Both the position numbers and the translations under genes were made by a program. The notes under the pieces are model-generated. The model was not told where the DNA came from. It saw only the letters and a list, made by a program, of their open reading frames with translations, and made no database searches. This document shows, one piece after another, positions 23,599 to 31,486 of a DNA stretch of 64,000 nt. The first letter of the stretch is position 1. Each line of letters begins with the position of its first letter. The stretch comes from Thalassobacillus sp043497085 (GTDB lineage: Bacteria > Bacillota > Bacilli > Bacillales > Halobacillaceae): assembly GCA_043497085.1 (NCBI GenBank), contig JBIEKI010000015.1; one strand, 5' to 3'.

Positions 23599-24175
23599 GT
23601 GGAAAATGAGAGAAATAGTTGTCATGTCTGTACTTTCCGTTGTATTCGCAGTCGTTTATTTAGCGTTTCTTCCTGTCGGAAAGTTGCTGGTCGGATTTTT
23701 CGGTCCGATCGGTTACGATTTGATTTTTGGTATTTGGTTCATCATCTCCATTATCGCTGCCTATATTATCCGAAAGCCGGGCGCCGCATTTTTATCTGAA
23801 ACGATTGCCGCCATTATTGAAGTAATGCTGGGGAATGCTGTCGGACCGATGCTGATCATTTCAGGGATGATCCAGGGACTAGGGGCTGAAGCGGTATTTG
23901 CCGCAACCAGATACCGGATGTACCACGTATGGGTGTTAATGGCCGCAGGGATGGGGTCAGCTGTGTTCAGTTTTGTCTGGGGCTACTTCCTGTCTGGCTA
24001 TGCAGCACTTGCAACCACCTACGTTGCCGCCATGTTCATTGCCCGTTTGGTCAGTGGTGCAGTCATCGCCGGCCTGCTTGGAAAAGCAATCAGCGATGCG
24101 CTTGCGAAAACTGGCGTGCTGTACAACTTTGAGCTTGGCAAAGAGCATAGGAGAAATAAACATGGCGCCGCATGA
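23591..24175 (+). CDS. ykoE: YkoE, ECF-type S component for thiamine precursor (HMP)
   Basis: The 194-residue, highly hydrophobic protein has about five or six membrane segments and PVGKLLVGFFGPIGYDLIFG near the front. It is the substrate-binding membrane subunit of the YkoEDC transporter, thought to take up hydroxymethylpyrimidine. It overlaps ykoF by eight bases and ykoD by fourteen, so the operon is tightly coupled and controlled by the upstream TPP riboswitch. Confidence 0.9.
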   Translation: MNKWKMREIVVMSVLSVVFAVVYLAFLPVGKLLVGFFGPIGYDLIFGIWFIISIIAAYIIRKPGAAFLSETIAAIIEVMLGNAVGPMLIISGMIQGLGAEAVFAATRYRMYHVWVLMAAGMGSAVFSFVWGYFLSGYAALATTYVAAMFIARLVSGAVIAGLLGKAISDALAKTGVLYNFELGKEHRRNKHGAA

Positions 24176-25862
24176 TAAACCTTTAGTGGAAGTGAATCAG
24201 CTCACATTACATTATGAAGAGACCAAATCTCCGACATTGAGCGGGATTGATTTTTGCTTATCTCACGGGGAAACTGCGCTGCTCCTTGGGCCAAGTGGGT
24301 GTGGGAAAAGCACGTTGACGTATTGCCTGAATGGTTTATACCCAGGGGAACTGGATGGAACTATGAAGGGCGAACGCTATTATCAAGGAGTGCCTTATGA
24401 AAAATTCGAAGCAGGTGAACTGAGCCAGCGGGTTGGAGTGGTTTTTCAGGATCCGGAAAGCCAGTTTTGTATGCTGACCGTCGAAGATGAAATAGCTTTC
24501 GGTTTGGAAAATTTGAAAACTGCTCCTGAGATAATCAGGGAAAAGGTGGATTGGGCTCTTGAAATGGTCGGTTTAGCAGAGGTGAAGAAAGCGGAAATCT
24601 CCACTTTATCCGGAGGGATGAAACAAAAATTAGCCCTGGCCTGTGTATTAGCCATGGAGCCTGAACTGTTGATTTTGGATGAACCGACTTCCTTGCTCGA
24701 CCCACATGCCAGGCGTTCGTTTATTGAAACAGTAGTTACGTTGCAAAAAGAAAATGATTTCGCGTTATTAATTATCGAACATAATTTAGATGAATGGCTA
24801 CCTTATGGCGATCGCTGTCTATTGATGAATCGTCACGGAAGAATATTTTATGATGGATCGATCGCTCAAGGTTTTTATCAACATTATGAAACCATCAGAA
24901 GCGAGGGGATTTGGATGCCTGAGCTTTTCCGGACAGCTCAGGAGTTGAGTGATCAAGGCTTGATCGAACTCTACGGGGAATATCCTGTCCATCTGGAATC
25001 CCTGACGGCAAAAATAAAACCAGAGACACTGGAAAACAAGCCTGCCGAGTTATCACCGGAGACTAAGCATATTGAGTCCTCACCAGAGATCCATCTATCT
25101 CTCCAAAACATCGGTTCTAAGCATATTCTTGAAGATATAACGATCGAAATAAAAGAGGGAGAATGGGCAGCTATTGTGGGTGCCAATGGTGCCGGGAAGA
25201 CCACTCTTAGTCTGTTAATGGCAGGGCTTGTGCATCCCTCTTCAGGGAATATCCAGCTGAACGATAAAGCGATGGATAAATTCCGAGATCATTTGCTATG
25301 GCAGGAAATCGGATACGTCTTTCAAAACCCTGAACATCAATTTGTTGCTGATACAGTTTTTGAGGAGATTGCGTATGGCCTGCGTCTACAGGAAGTCCCG
25401 GAAGAAGTTGTGACTGAAAAGACAACACAGATGCTGGAAAGGTACCGTTTGCTTCCGCATGCCGACCGTCATCCCTATACCTTGAGTCAGGGGCAAAAGC
25501 GACGGTTGAGCATTGCCACTATGATGGTCGAGCACCAAAGCCTGTTGATTTTAGATGAACCAACTTTCGGTCAGGATGAGCAGGCAGCTAAAGAAGTCAT
25601 CGATCTGCTGGAAGTGCGTAATCAAGCCGGCACCACCCTGGTGATGGTCACCCATGACATGGAGCTCGTCGATCAGCATGCCGATCATGTCATCGTATTG
25701 GAGAAGGGACAGGTGGCATTTGAAGGCAGCCCTGCTCAGTTATGGCAAAAAAATAATCGTTGGCTGGCGCAGCATCATTTGCAAAAACCTTTTCACGTGA
25801 GGCTTGAAGAAGCAGCAAGAAAGAGGGAGGGTCATTATGAATTTACAGGAACTCAATCCTAG
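24162..25862 (+). CDS. ykoD: YkoD, double ABC ATPase of the HMP transporter
   Basis: The 566-residue protein has two fused ABC domains. The first has Walker A GPSGCGKST, signature LSGGMKQKLALA and Walker B LLILDEPTSLLD. The second has GANGAGKTT, signature LSQGQKRRLSIA and LLILDEPTFGQD. Both look active. The start is the ATG at 24162 after GGAGAAATAAAC, inside the end of ykoE; the longer frame upstream only reflects ykoE sequence. It drives uptake with YkoC and YkoE. Confidence 0.92.
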   Translation: MAPHDKPLVEVNQLTLHYEETKSPTLSGIDFCLSHGETALLLGPSGCGKSTLTYCLNGLYPGELDGTMKGERYYQGVPYEKFEAGELSQRVGVVFQDPESQFCMLTVEDEIAFGLENLKTAPEIIREKVDWALEMVGLAEVKKAEISTLSGGMKQKLALACVLAMEPELLILDEPTSLLDPHARRSFIETVVTLQKENDFALLIIEHNLDEWLPYGDRCLLMNRHGRIFYDGSIAQGFYQHYETIRSEGIWMPELFRTAQELSDQGLIELYGEYPVHLESLTAKIKPETLENKPAELSPETKHIESSPEIHLSLQNIGSKHILEDITIEIKEGEWAAIVGANGAGKTTLSLLMAGLVHPSSGNIQLNDKAMDKFRDHLLWQEIGYVFQNPEHQFVADTVFEEIAYGLRLQEVPEEVVTEKTTQMLERYRLLPHADRHPYTLSQGQKRRLSIATMMVEHQSLLILDEPTFGQDEQAAKEVIDLLEVRNQAGTTLVMVTHDMELVDQHADHVIVLEKGQVAFEGSPAQLWQKNNRWLAQHHLQKPFHVRLEEAARKREGHYEFTGTQS

Positions 25863-26616
25863 CATGAAGGCGATAACGATTGTATTGGCAGTTTTCCTGC
25901 TGGCTTTTGTGTTCGACCCGATCACCCCGCTGCTGTTTTCTATTGGGGTAGTAATCCTCACATTTTTATTCGGGCGCGTGTCCTTGAAAAGCTGGTCTCT
26001 TTATTTTGTGCCATTCCTGATCATTGCTTTCGGTTTTTTCTGGACGACACTTATGTTCGCGGATGCCGGCAGCCAGGCAGGGACTATCTTTGACCTCGGA
26101 TTTTTAACTTTTTCTCACTCAGACTTTCAATTAGCCATCTCGCTGGCATTGAGAGTACTTGGTTTTGCTTTGTTATCCTTATTGTTCATTCTGACGACAA
26201 ATAAAACCGAATTTTTGCTCAGCCTGATGCAGCAATTGAAACTGTCTCCAAAAATTGCATATGGGGTGCTGGCTGGTTATCGATTTTTGCCGATGATGAT
26301 GAACGAATGGAAAGCGATCCGGATGGCTCACCGCATCCGTGGCGTTCGCAGGGGCAAAGGTATAAGCGGATGGGTACAGGAGATGAAGCGCTATGTCATC
26401 CCGTTGTTAGCAAGCGCTATCCGGAAAGCCGAGCGGACAGCAATTGCCATGGAATCCAAGGGATTCACAGGGAGTAAAGAACGCACCTTTTACAGGAAAA
26501 TGAAAGTAACTCCTAAAGATTGGGCATTCCTGGGAATCATGCTGTCTCTATATGGAGTAAGTGTCTATTGTTCTGTCCGGTGGGGATATTTCCAATGGTA
26601 TGATGGGCAATTATAG
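25837..26616 (+). CDS. ykoC: YkoC, transmembrane (T) component of the HMP transporter
   Basis: The 259-residue protein has five or six membrane segments and a conserved CbiQ/EcfT-type arginine motif region (AHRIRGVRRGKG and AIAMESKGFTG) that contacts the ATPase. The start is the ATG at 25837 with GAGGGAGG upstream, overlapping ykoD by 26 bases. It is the last gene of the riboswitch-controlled unit. Confidence 0.9.
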   Translation: MNLQELNPSMKAITIVLAVFLLAFVFDPITPLLFSIGVVILTFLFGRVSLKSWSLYFVPFLIIAFGFFWTTLMFADAGSQAGTIFDLGFLTFSHSDFQLAISLALRVLGFALLSLLFILTTNKTEFLLSLMQQLKLSPKIAYGVLAGYRFLPMMMNEWKAIRMAHRIRGVRRGKGISGWVQEMKRYVIPLLASAIRKAERTAIAMESKGFTGSKERTFYRKMKVTPKDWAFLGIMLSLYGVSVYCSVRWGYFQWYDGQL

Positions 26617-26661
26617 ATTTGTCACGGAATAATGGACTAGGAGAATTGCCAATATTTTTGA

Positions 26662-26718
26662 ATGAAAGCTGAATTTTCAGGGTGGGGAAAGCCGCCAAAC
26701 TGGAAATTCAGCTTTTTG
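26662..26718 (+). terminator. Terminator of the yko operon
   Basis: AAAGCTGAATTTTCAG pairs with CTGGAAATTCAGCTTT, followed by TTG. Confidence 0.75.
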
Positions 26719-26797
26719 ACTGTGAGGAAGTAGTCCGGTTTACTAAATGTTTATCCCTAAGATCATGGAAGCTAGATTAAGGGTCTGTCCTCTATTA

Positions 26798-26826
26798 AAA
26801 AGGAAAAATCCCGCATCAGCGGGATT
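26798..26826 (-). terminator. Terminator of the GNAT gene
   Basis: AAATCCCGC and GCGGGATTT pair around ATCA; on the minus strand a TTTTTCC tract follows. Confidence 0.85.
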
Positions 26827-27432
26827 TCACAACTTAGAAACCGTTTGTTTTTCAATTGTACCGTGGATCGCTTCCCATTCCTCGCGCAGGACTCCCATAC
26901 GGATGGCATCGTAATGTTTTCCTTCATAAATACGGCATTTCCGTATTCGGCCTTCTAATTTCAAGCCAAGTTTTTCTCCTACACGCATCATGCGCTCGTT
27001 CTTTGACCAGGTTGTTAAGCCGACACGAGCAAGGGGCATAACAGAAAACAAATGATCGATCCACAGAGTCAATGCTTCGGTGCCATACCCGCCATTCCAA
27101 TATTCCGGACGGTAAATGCCTATCCCTACTTCAAGCCAGAGCGAGGCTTTGTGTTCCCAATAATAACTGACCGTTCCGACAATCTCCCCATCCACTTCAA
27201 TGATCAGCCTTGAGTCTGGTTCATCGGGAGAGAGCCGCTCTTTTCTTGCCCGTTCGTAGCTTCGGTAGCTGTCCAGGGTATGGGGTTCGAGGGGATAATA
27301 TGGGGCGTCCCACTTTTTCCATTCAGGGTCTTTATCTTTATAAATGAGTTTCCATAATTGCTCATGATCTTGTTCCTTGATGCTTCTTAACTTGACGCGC
27401 TTTCCAATTAGCAAGCTTTCTTTAGCGGTCAT
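26827..27432 (-). CDS. GNAT acetyltransferase (RimJ/RimL type)
   Basis: The 201-residue protein has KLRSIKEQDHEQLWKL at the start and the acetyl-CoA region (WLEVGIGIYRPEYWNGGYGT, then RVGLTTWSKNERMMRVGEKL). The pattern is of the RimJ/RimL/SpeG subgroup that acetylates protein N-termini or small amines. The substrate is unknown. It is a single-gene unit convergent with the yko operon. Confidence 0.88.
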   Translation of the reverse strand: MTAKESLLIGKRVKLRSIKEQDHEQLWKLIYKDKDPEWKKWDAPYYPLEPHTLDSYRSYERARKERLSPDEPDSRLIIEVDGEIVGTVSYYWEHKASLWLEVGIGIYRPEYWNGGYGTEALTLWIDHLFSVMPLARVGLTTWSKNERMMRVGEKLGLKLEGRIRKCRIYEGKHYDAIRMGVLREEWEAIHGTIEKQTVSKL

Positions 27433-27572
27433 CCAGCCACCCCCAGGTTAATCCTTCATCTTCATCCTATCACACTTGACTATGCATTGAACCATCCAGA
27501 ATTCATGTTTTGGATAGTAGCAGTTGGGTAATATTATTAGAAGTTAAAGGAAGAAGCAGGAAGGGTTTTTAT

Positions 27573-28517
27573 ATGTTGAAATTAACCGCTTATACAAAAC
27601 AAGGTGAACTGATTGAGGACAATTCTCTCGAACCATTGAAATCAAACGATATTAGATGGTATTGGGTGGATTTCGATCAGCCAAGTGAAGACGAAACGGA
27701 TCTCCTTGACAGTTATTTTGACTTTCACCCGCTGGCAATCGAAGACTGTATTCATGACCTGCAGCGGCCGAAGATGGATTACTATGATGATCATACCTTG
27801 ATCGTCATCCATGCCATTGATGCCAAAGAACTTAAAAAACAGGAAATCGATATCTTTTTTGGTGAAGACTTTATTATTACGTATCATAAGCAGGAATTGC
27901 CGGTATTGGATCATATCATCCGGATGGTCAAGAAAAAACAGCCGACCTGGGATGAATACTATGTATTACATTACATCTTTGATGCCGTCGTCGATAATTA
28001 TTTTCCGATTGTTTATGAAATTGAAGATCATATCAACGAAATCGAAGATAATACGAAAAATCTTTCCATCGATAAGCTGCTGGAGCAAATGTTCGACCGG
28101 CGCAGTGAACTGCTGACCATGCGGCAGACTGTCCATCCGATGCGTGAATTGTTGTATCGTATCCTCAACTCTCAGCATCTCGATGGCGTGAAACAGGGGA
28201 AAGAGTATTTCGCAGATGTGCATGATCACTTGATCAAATTAGCAGATGTGATTGCTTCCAATCGTGACTTGACGCAGGACATCCGGGACAGCTACTTATC
28301 GTTAACCTCCCACCAGCAAAACAAAACAATGCAGGTGCTGACGGTCATTTCCGTGATTTTCATGCCGCTGACTTTCATTGTAGGTGTGTATGGAATGAAC
28401 TTCGAGTATATGCCGGAGCTGGATGAACGATATGCTTATCCAATCATTTGGGTAATCATGGTTGTGTTGTCTGTAGCGATGATTATCTGGTTTAAACGCA
28501 AAGGCTGGTTCAGTTAA
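27573..28517 (+). CDS. corA: CorA-family magnesium/divalent cation transporter
   Basis: The 314-residue protein has a large cytoplasmic N-terminal domain, a long helix and two C-terminal membrane segments. The signature YGMN at the end of the first segment is present (GVYGMNFEYMPELD). CorA forms a pentameric Mg2+ or Co2+ channel. The start is the ATG at 27573 after GGAAGGG. Confidence 0.93.
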   Translation: MLKLTAYTKQGELIEDNSLEPLKSNDIRWYWVDFDQPSEDETDLLDSYFDFHPLAIEDCIHDLQRPKMDYYDDHTLIVIHAIDAKELKKQEIDIFFGEDFIITYHKQELPVLDHIIRMVKKKQPTWDEYYVLHYIFDAVVDNYFPIVYEIEDHINEIEDNTKNLSIDKLLEQMFDRRSELLTMRQTVHPMRELLYRILNSQHLDGVKQGKEYFADVHDHLIKLADVIASNRDLTQDIRDSYLSLTSHQQNKTMQVLTVISVIFMPLTFIVGVYGMNFEYMPELDERYAYPIIWVIMVVLSVAMIIWFKRKGWFS

Positions 28518-28539
28518 ACCGGCTCCCTGAACTTGAATG

Positions 28540-28584
28540 AACAAGGTGCCCGTTTCCTTACAGAAGGAAGCGGGCACCTTTTTT
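28540..28584 (+). terminator. Terminator of corA
   Basis: AAGGTGCCCGTTTCCTT pairs with AAGGAAGCGGGCACCTT, followed by TTTT. Confidence 0.92.
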
Positions 28585-28593
28585 GCGGGTTGC

Positions 28594-28711
28594 ATCTAGC
28601 TCCAGCGCCTACCCCCTCGAGGTCTTAAGCCAATCCTCTCTGTGACAGAGAACGTCACGGCGAGGCTTGGCTTAAGCTTGTCGGGGGTGAGCAAGGCGCT
28701 TGCGCTTTTGT
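28594..28711 (+). repeat. Repeat A copy 1
   Basis: This long imperfect hairpin has a left arm AGCGCCTACCCCCTCGAGGT / CTTAAG and a right arm CTTAAGCTTGTCGGGGGTGA / GCAAGGCGCT, with a central GTGAC...GTCAC. Further copies lie at 32659-32775 and, interrupted, at 51890-52099. Confidence 0.85.
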
Positions 28712-28826
28712 TGGTCCGATAAAAAGTTCAGTCCAAAGGCTGAAGTATAATCACTCCGCTGGCTGTTATGGAAAAGTTGAAAACTACCTATAATTAGACT
28801 TAGAAAAGCAAACGGAGGAGATAAAC

Positions 28827-28913
28827 ATGAACTTCTTAAAAAAATGGATCGAGAAAACGAAACCTAACCCGTATCGTGATGTCTGGCTCGAAATGCAAAG
28901 ACGGCACATTTGA
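28827..28913 (+). CDS. Micro-ORF, 28 aa
   Basis: The ATG follows a strong CGGAGGAG ribosome site. The peptide begins MNFLKKWIEKTKPNPYRDVW and ends in MQRRHI. It is strongly basic with an amphipathic start. A TATAAT lies about 35 bases upstream. I do not recognise the family. It is followed by a second micro-ORF and a terminator, which supports a real small transcript. Confidence 0.5.
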   Translation: MNFLKKWIEKTKPNPYRDVWLEMQRRHI

Positions 28914-28946
28914 TTGGTAAAAAAATTAAAAAAAGGATGTGAGATT

Positions 28947-29003
28947 ATGTATTTCAATGAATATGAACTTTCTAAACAAGTTGAAACTCGCCGTCCCCGA
29001 TAG
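28947..29003 (+). CDS. Micro-ORF, 18 aa
   Basis: MYFNEYELSKQVETRRPR follows AAAGGATGTGAG. Its end overlaps the left arm of the terminator at 29006-29042 region. Unknown function; possibly co-transcribed with the preceding 28-aa ORF. Confidence 0.4.
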   Translation: MYFNEYELSKQVETRRPR

Positions 29004-29004
29004 C

Positions 29005-29042
29005 GTCCAGCCCGCTTGATAAAAATTCAAGTGGGCTTTTCC
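29005..29042 (+). terminator. Terminator of the micro-ORF pair
   Basis: AGCCCGCTTGA pairs fully (one G-U) with TCAAGTGGGCT, followed by TTTCC. Confidence 0.8.
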
Positions 29043-29096
29043 ATGTGTGCATGTCCGATACTCTCCTTGCATAAGATGCAGTGGGGGGAATTACAG

Positions 29097-29588
29097 ATGC
29101 ATTCTTCAATGATATTGTTGATCGTAACCTTATCACTCGTAACTTTTATGGTTATTTTTAAATTAAGAAAACTTGAAAAAGAAAGTCGCCATCATGCTGT
29201 CAGTACTGCTGTCATCATCGTGGTCACCTTATATGTGAGCAGTCTGTTATCTTTATTCTTATCATCTATCGTTGTTGTACTCGTGACAGGGGTAGTAATT
29301 GCCGGCTTACTAAGCCTTGCCTTCGGTTTCAAAGATACTCTCCAGTGGCCTGCAATTATTCATGGGTTGATGGCTGCTCTGATGGGCTGGATGGTCATAA
29401 TGATGTTAGGGACAGAAGAAAAAGTTCAATATTTGGAGATTTTATCACTAATTTCTTTCATGTTAATGACTGGCTGGCTGTTCCTATCCCTGGCAAAAGA
29501 AAGCGAGTCGTATAACAAATTATTTTTGTTCTGTTTTGTGGTCCTTGTCTTTCATGAATTTTTAAGAAATATCGTCTGGCCGGTATAA
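29097..29588 (+). CDS. Integral membrane protein of unknown function
   Basis: The 163-residue protein has four or five hydrophobic segments and a short basic loop after the first (KLRKLEKESRHH). The start is the ATG at 29097 with GGGGGG upstream; the longer frame from 29016 would begin inside the preceding terminator. I recognise no family. A long terminator follows. Confidence 0.7.
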   Translation: MHSSMILLIVTLSLVTFMVIFKLRKLEKESRHHAVSTAVIIVVTLYVSSLLSLFLSSIVVVLVTGVVIAGLLSLAFGFKDTLQWPAIIHGLMAALMGWMVIMMLGTEEKVQYLEILSLISFMLMTGWLFLSLAKESESYNKLFLFCFVVLVFHEFLRNIVWPV

Positions 29589-29593
29589 GAGTA

Positions 29594-29643
29594 AACAACA
29601 AAGATAGCCCCCTCCGAACCGGAGGTGCTATGTTTGTTGTTTA
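29594..29643 (+). terminator. Long terminator hairpin
   Basis: AACAACAAA...TAGC...CCTCCG pairs with CGGAGG...GCTA...TTTGTTGTT, giving a stem of about 20 base pairs ending in T. Confidence 0.88.
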
Positions 29644-29725
29644 AACCCTCCCAATGTACATCGTTAGATATGGTTAATCCCTGGGGAAATCGGTTGTTTA
29701 GACACCAATTGGATAGGGAATATTT

Positions 29726-29746
29726 CTAATATTATGAACATATTAG
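29726..29746 (+). promoter_or_regulatory. Inverted repeat just before the OsmC ribosome site
   Basis: CTAATAT and ATATTAG are perfect inverted halves seven bases apart, ending at the GGGAGG ribosome site of the OsmC-like gene. It is a candidate operator, for example for a redox-responsive repressor. Confidence 0.4.
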
Positions 29747-29761
29747 GGAGGTATCCTAAAA

Positions 29762-30226
29762 GTGAGCGATCCTATCGAAATTTCCAGGATAACGATCATA
29801 CAAGAGGAACGACCGAACCGCCGTGCTTATATTGCAGATTTTGAAGAGCCAATTCATTATGGTGTGCACGGTGGAGTCAAGGATTTTTACAAGGCTGTTC
29901 CTGAAACAGAACATCCATCCACTTTGGATCACATTGTTTCAGCAGCAGGCGGCTGACTTACGGGAACATTATCTGGCGCGCTGGAGGCGCGTAAAATACC
30001 AACGTTTCCTGATAAACTGCGAGGCAGCTTCGAGGGAGTAATTGAAGCACCGGATGGGGTGTTGAAAATTACGAAAATCCGCTGTCATTATCAATTAAAA
30101 ATACCGGAAGGAAAGCGTGATGCGGCTGAAAGAGCTTTAGCTGTATTCGAGCAAAGTTGTCCGGTTGCTCAAACCCTGAAGGGGTGCGTACAATTTGAGC
30201 ATGATTGGGATATTGAAGAAATATAA
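29762..30226 (+). CDS. OsmC-family peroxiredoxin, candidate selenoprotein (in-frame UGA at residue 65)
   Basis: Read from the GTG at 29762, the frame gives 64 residues ending STLDHIVSAAGG, then a TGA (29954-29956). It continues open for 89 codons (LTGTLSGALEARKIP...) to TAA at 30226. Both halves are one OsmC/Ohr-type protein of 154 residues. In this family the motif is GGCLTGTL, so the TGA replaces the peroxidatic cysteine; the second cysteine (Cys133 in SCPVAQ) is intact. A SECIS-like hairpin lies 25 nt beyond the TGA. Selenocysteine is therefore the favoured reading; a TGC-to-TGA nonsense mutation or sequencing error is the alternative. No sel genes are in the window. A GGGAGG site precedes the start and a strong terminator follows. 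Confidence 0.75.
29970..29998 (+). promoter_or_regulatory. Candidate bacterial SECIS element
   Basis: CGCGC (29977-29981) pairs with GCGCG (29987-29991) around the five-base loop TGGAG, with a G-U pair and an AU-rich, partly mismatched lower stem. The loop starts 25 nt after the UGA and has G as its second base. As I recall the bacterial SECIS consensus, it asks for a spacing of about 16-37 nt and a G among the first two loop bases; both hold. Confidence 0.6.
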
Positions 30227-30234
30227 AGGTTAGC

Positions 30235-30278
30235 AAATCAAAAGACCGCTCTGCTGAGGCTGAGCGGTCTTTTGATTT
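30235..30278. terminator. Bidirectional terminator
   Basis: AAATCAAAAGACCGCTC pairs with GAGCGGTCTTTTGATTT, a stem of 17 pairs serving both convergent genes. Confidence 0.92.
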
Positions 30279-30303
30279 GGCAGACTTCCAAATTAAGCCC
30301 GGA

Positions 30304-30867
30304 TTATTTTTTCAAAATATCATGATCGACGTAGCGTTCGCCGTTCAATTCACTAATGACGTTGATAGCCACATGAGCCCCATGCCCGGAAGTGATGATG
30401 GTATGGACACTTACTCCTGCAACGGTACCTGCTGCCCAGACATTTTTCTTATCTGTCTTGCCCTGAGGGTCTGCTTTGATCACCTTCGCTACCCGTGGTT
30501 CGCTTCCTTCTTCAACTGTCAGACCGAATTCTTCTGCTAGTTTAGCGGACATACCGGTCGCAAAAATAACATGTGTCGCTTCATAGCTTCCGTTTTCTGT
30601 TTTTACCGTATAACCGGAGACGCTTTCTTCGATAGCGGTTACTTCTTCATCTTTGAGGTCAGCCCCGAATTTTTTCGCTTGTTCCTGGCCGGTTTTCAAA
30701 AGTTCCGGGCCTTCGATTTCTTTTACCCCGTAATGGTTTTCCACCCAGGCTTTTGCTGTAATGCTTTTCCCATGGTCGAACATCACTGTGTTTTTTCCTG
30801 CTTTTGCTGCAAACAAAGCGGCACTAGCGCCGGCTGGACCTGCACCAATAATTGCAATATCAAACAT
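30304..30867 (-). CDS. Short FAD-dependent thioredoxin-reductase-like protein
   Basis: The 187-residue protein starts MFDIAIIGAGPAGASAALFA (FAD Rossmann motif) and ends with the AAGTVAGVSVHTIITSGHG segment that closes FAD sites in thioredoxin reductase. The NADPH domain and the CxxC motif are missing; the two FAD-binding halves are joined directly. It cannot be an ordinary thioredoxin reductase and may take electrons from a partner. The start is ATG 30867 after AGGAGAG, not the upstream 30918. It converges on the OsmC-like gene, sharing its terminator. Confidence 0.8.
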   Translation of the reverse strand: MFDIAIIGAGPAGASAALFAAKAGKNTVMFDHGKSITAKAWVENHYGVKEIEGPELLKTGQEQAKKFGADLKDEEVTAIEESVSGYTVKTENGSYEATHVIFATGMSAKLAEEFGLTVEEGSEPRVAKVIKADPQGKTDKKNVWAAGTVAGVSVHTIITSGHGAHVAINVISELNGERYVDHDILKK

Positions 30868-30952
30868 AAACCTCTCTCCTTTGTGTAAGCGTATTCTTTT
30901 CTTATTATAACGAACCATGTTTTTATTGGAAAATATTAACCCTTAAGAGCAT

Positions 30953-30990
30953 GAACAACGCCCGGCTGGATATCCAGCCGGGCGTTGTTC
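30953..30990. terminator. 38-bp perfect palindrome (terminator-like)
   Basis: The two 19-base halves (GAACAACGCCCGGCTGGAT and its complement) are exact, centred on GATATC, and flanked by CTTAAG and TTAAG. It lies downstream of the minus-strand HPr-like gene and probably stops it; the T-run is weak. Confidence 0.7.
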
Positions 30991-31144
30991 TTAAGATGGA
31001 GAAAAGGATGATTTATGTGATAATCCCCTCTTCAGAGGAGTTATCGCTGAGAGCGTGTTTCAAAAGAATAATTTTATATGATACCGAATAAATCAATGTT
31101 TCATAGCTGCTACGCTGTAATCAATCTATTTACCAATTCATGAT

Positions 31145-31486
31145 TTATACCACAATAGAAATTTGTTCGTCTTCCATGGAGGCACTGTACTTCACGCGTT
31201 GATCCGACTGCTTGATATGTTTACTTAAAATATTCTGCAGTATTTGATAAGCAAATTCTGCGTTGTCGCCATCAATAATCATTTTGATAGGCTTCTTTGT
31301 GTTGGCCAGTAAAAAGAAGGACATTAGCTTTGGCATAATGGTTACATCGGCAATCAGTTGATCCTGATGCAAATAAATTTCATAATCACTGTTACTTACA
31401 AATTTATGGATATCTATAATTTCTGATGTAGTTACCGCCTGGTTCAAATGTACTTGATAGGATGTTAGTTCTTTCAATCTAATCAC
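31145..31486 (-). CDS. HPr-like domain protein, 113 aa
   Basis: Residues about 20-95 can be laid on the HPr/Crh fold: a KFVSNSDYEIYLHQDQLIAD strand pair, a PKLMSFFLL helix and a final IIDGDNAEFAYQILQNIL segment matching the ...GDDEEEALEAL pattern of HPr. The catalytic His15 and regulatory Ser46 contexts are not conserved, so it may be a non-phosphorylatable relative. The assignment is by eye and uncertain. Confidence 0.55.
   Translation of the reverse strand: MIRLKELTSYQVHLNQAVTTSEIIDIHKFVSNSDYEIYLHQDQLIADVTIMPKLMSFFLLANTKKPIKMIIDGDNAEFAYQILQNILSKHIKQSDQRVKYSASMEDEQISIVV

Noticed and set aside
23973..24161. N-terminal extension of YkoD
   Set aside because: These codons lie inside ykoE in another phase; the ATG at 24162 has a ribosome site and begins the ABC domain.
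29762..29956. A complete 64-aa gene ending at the TGA
   Set aside because: The conserved OsmC sequence continues in the same frame beyond the TGA, including the second cysteine, so the short version would be only half a domain.
29823..30041. A 72-codon frame overlapping the OsmC gene in another phase
   Set aside because: It is a shadow of the OsmC coding frame; no ribosome site and no family pattern.
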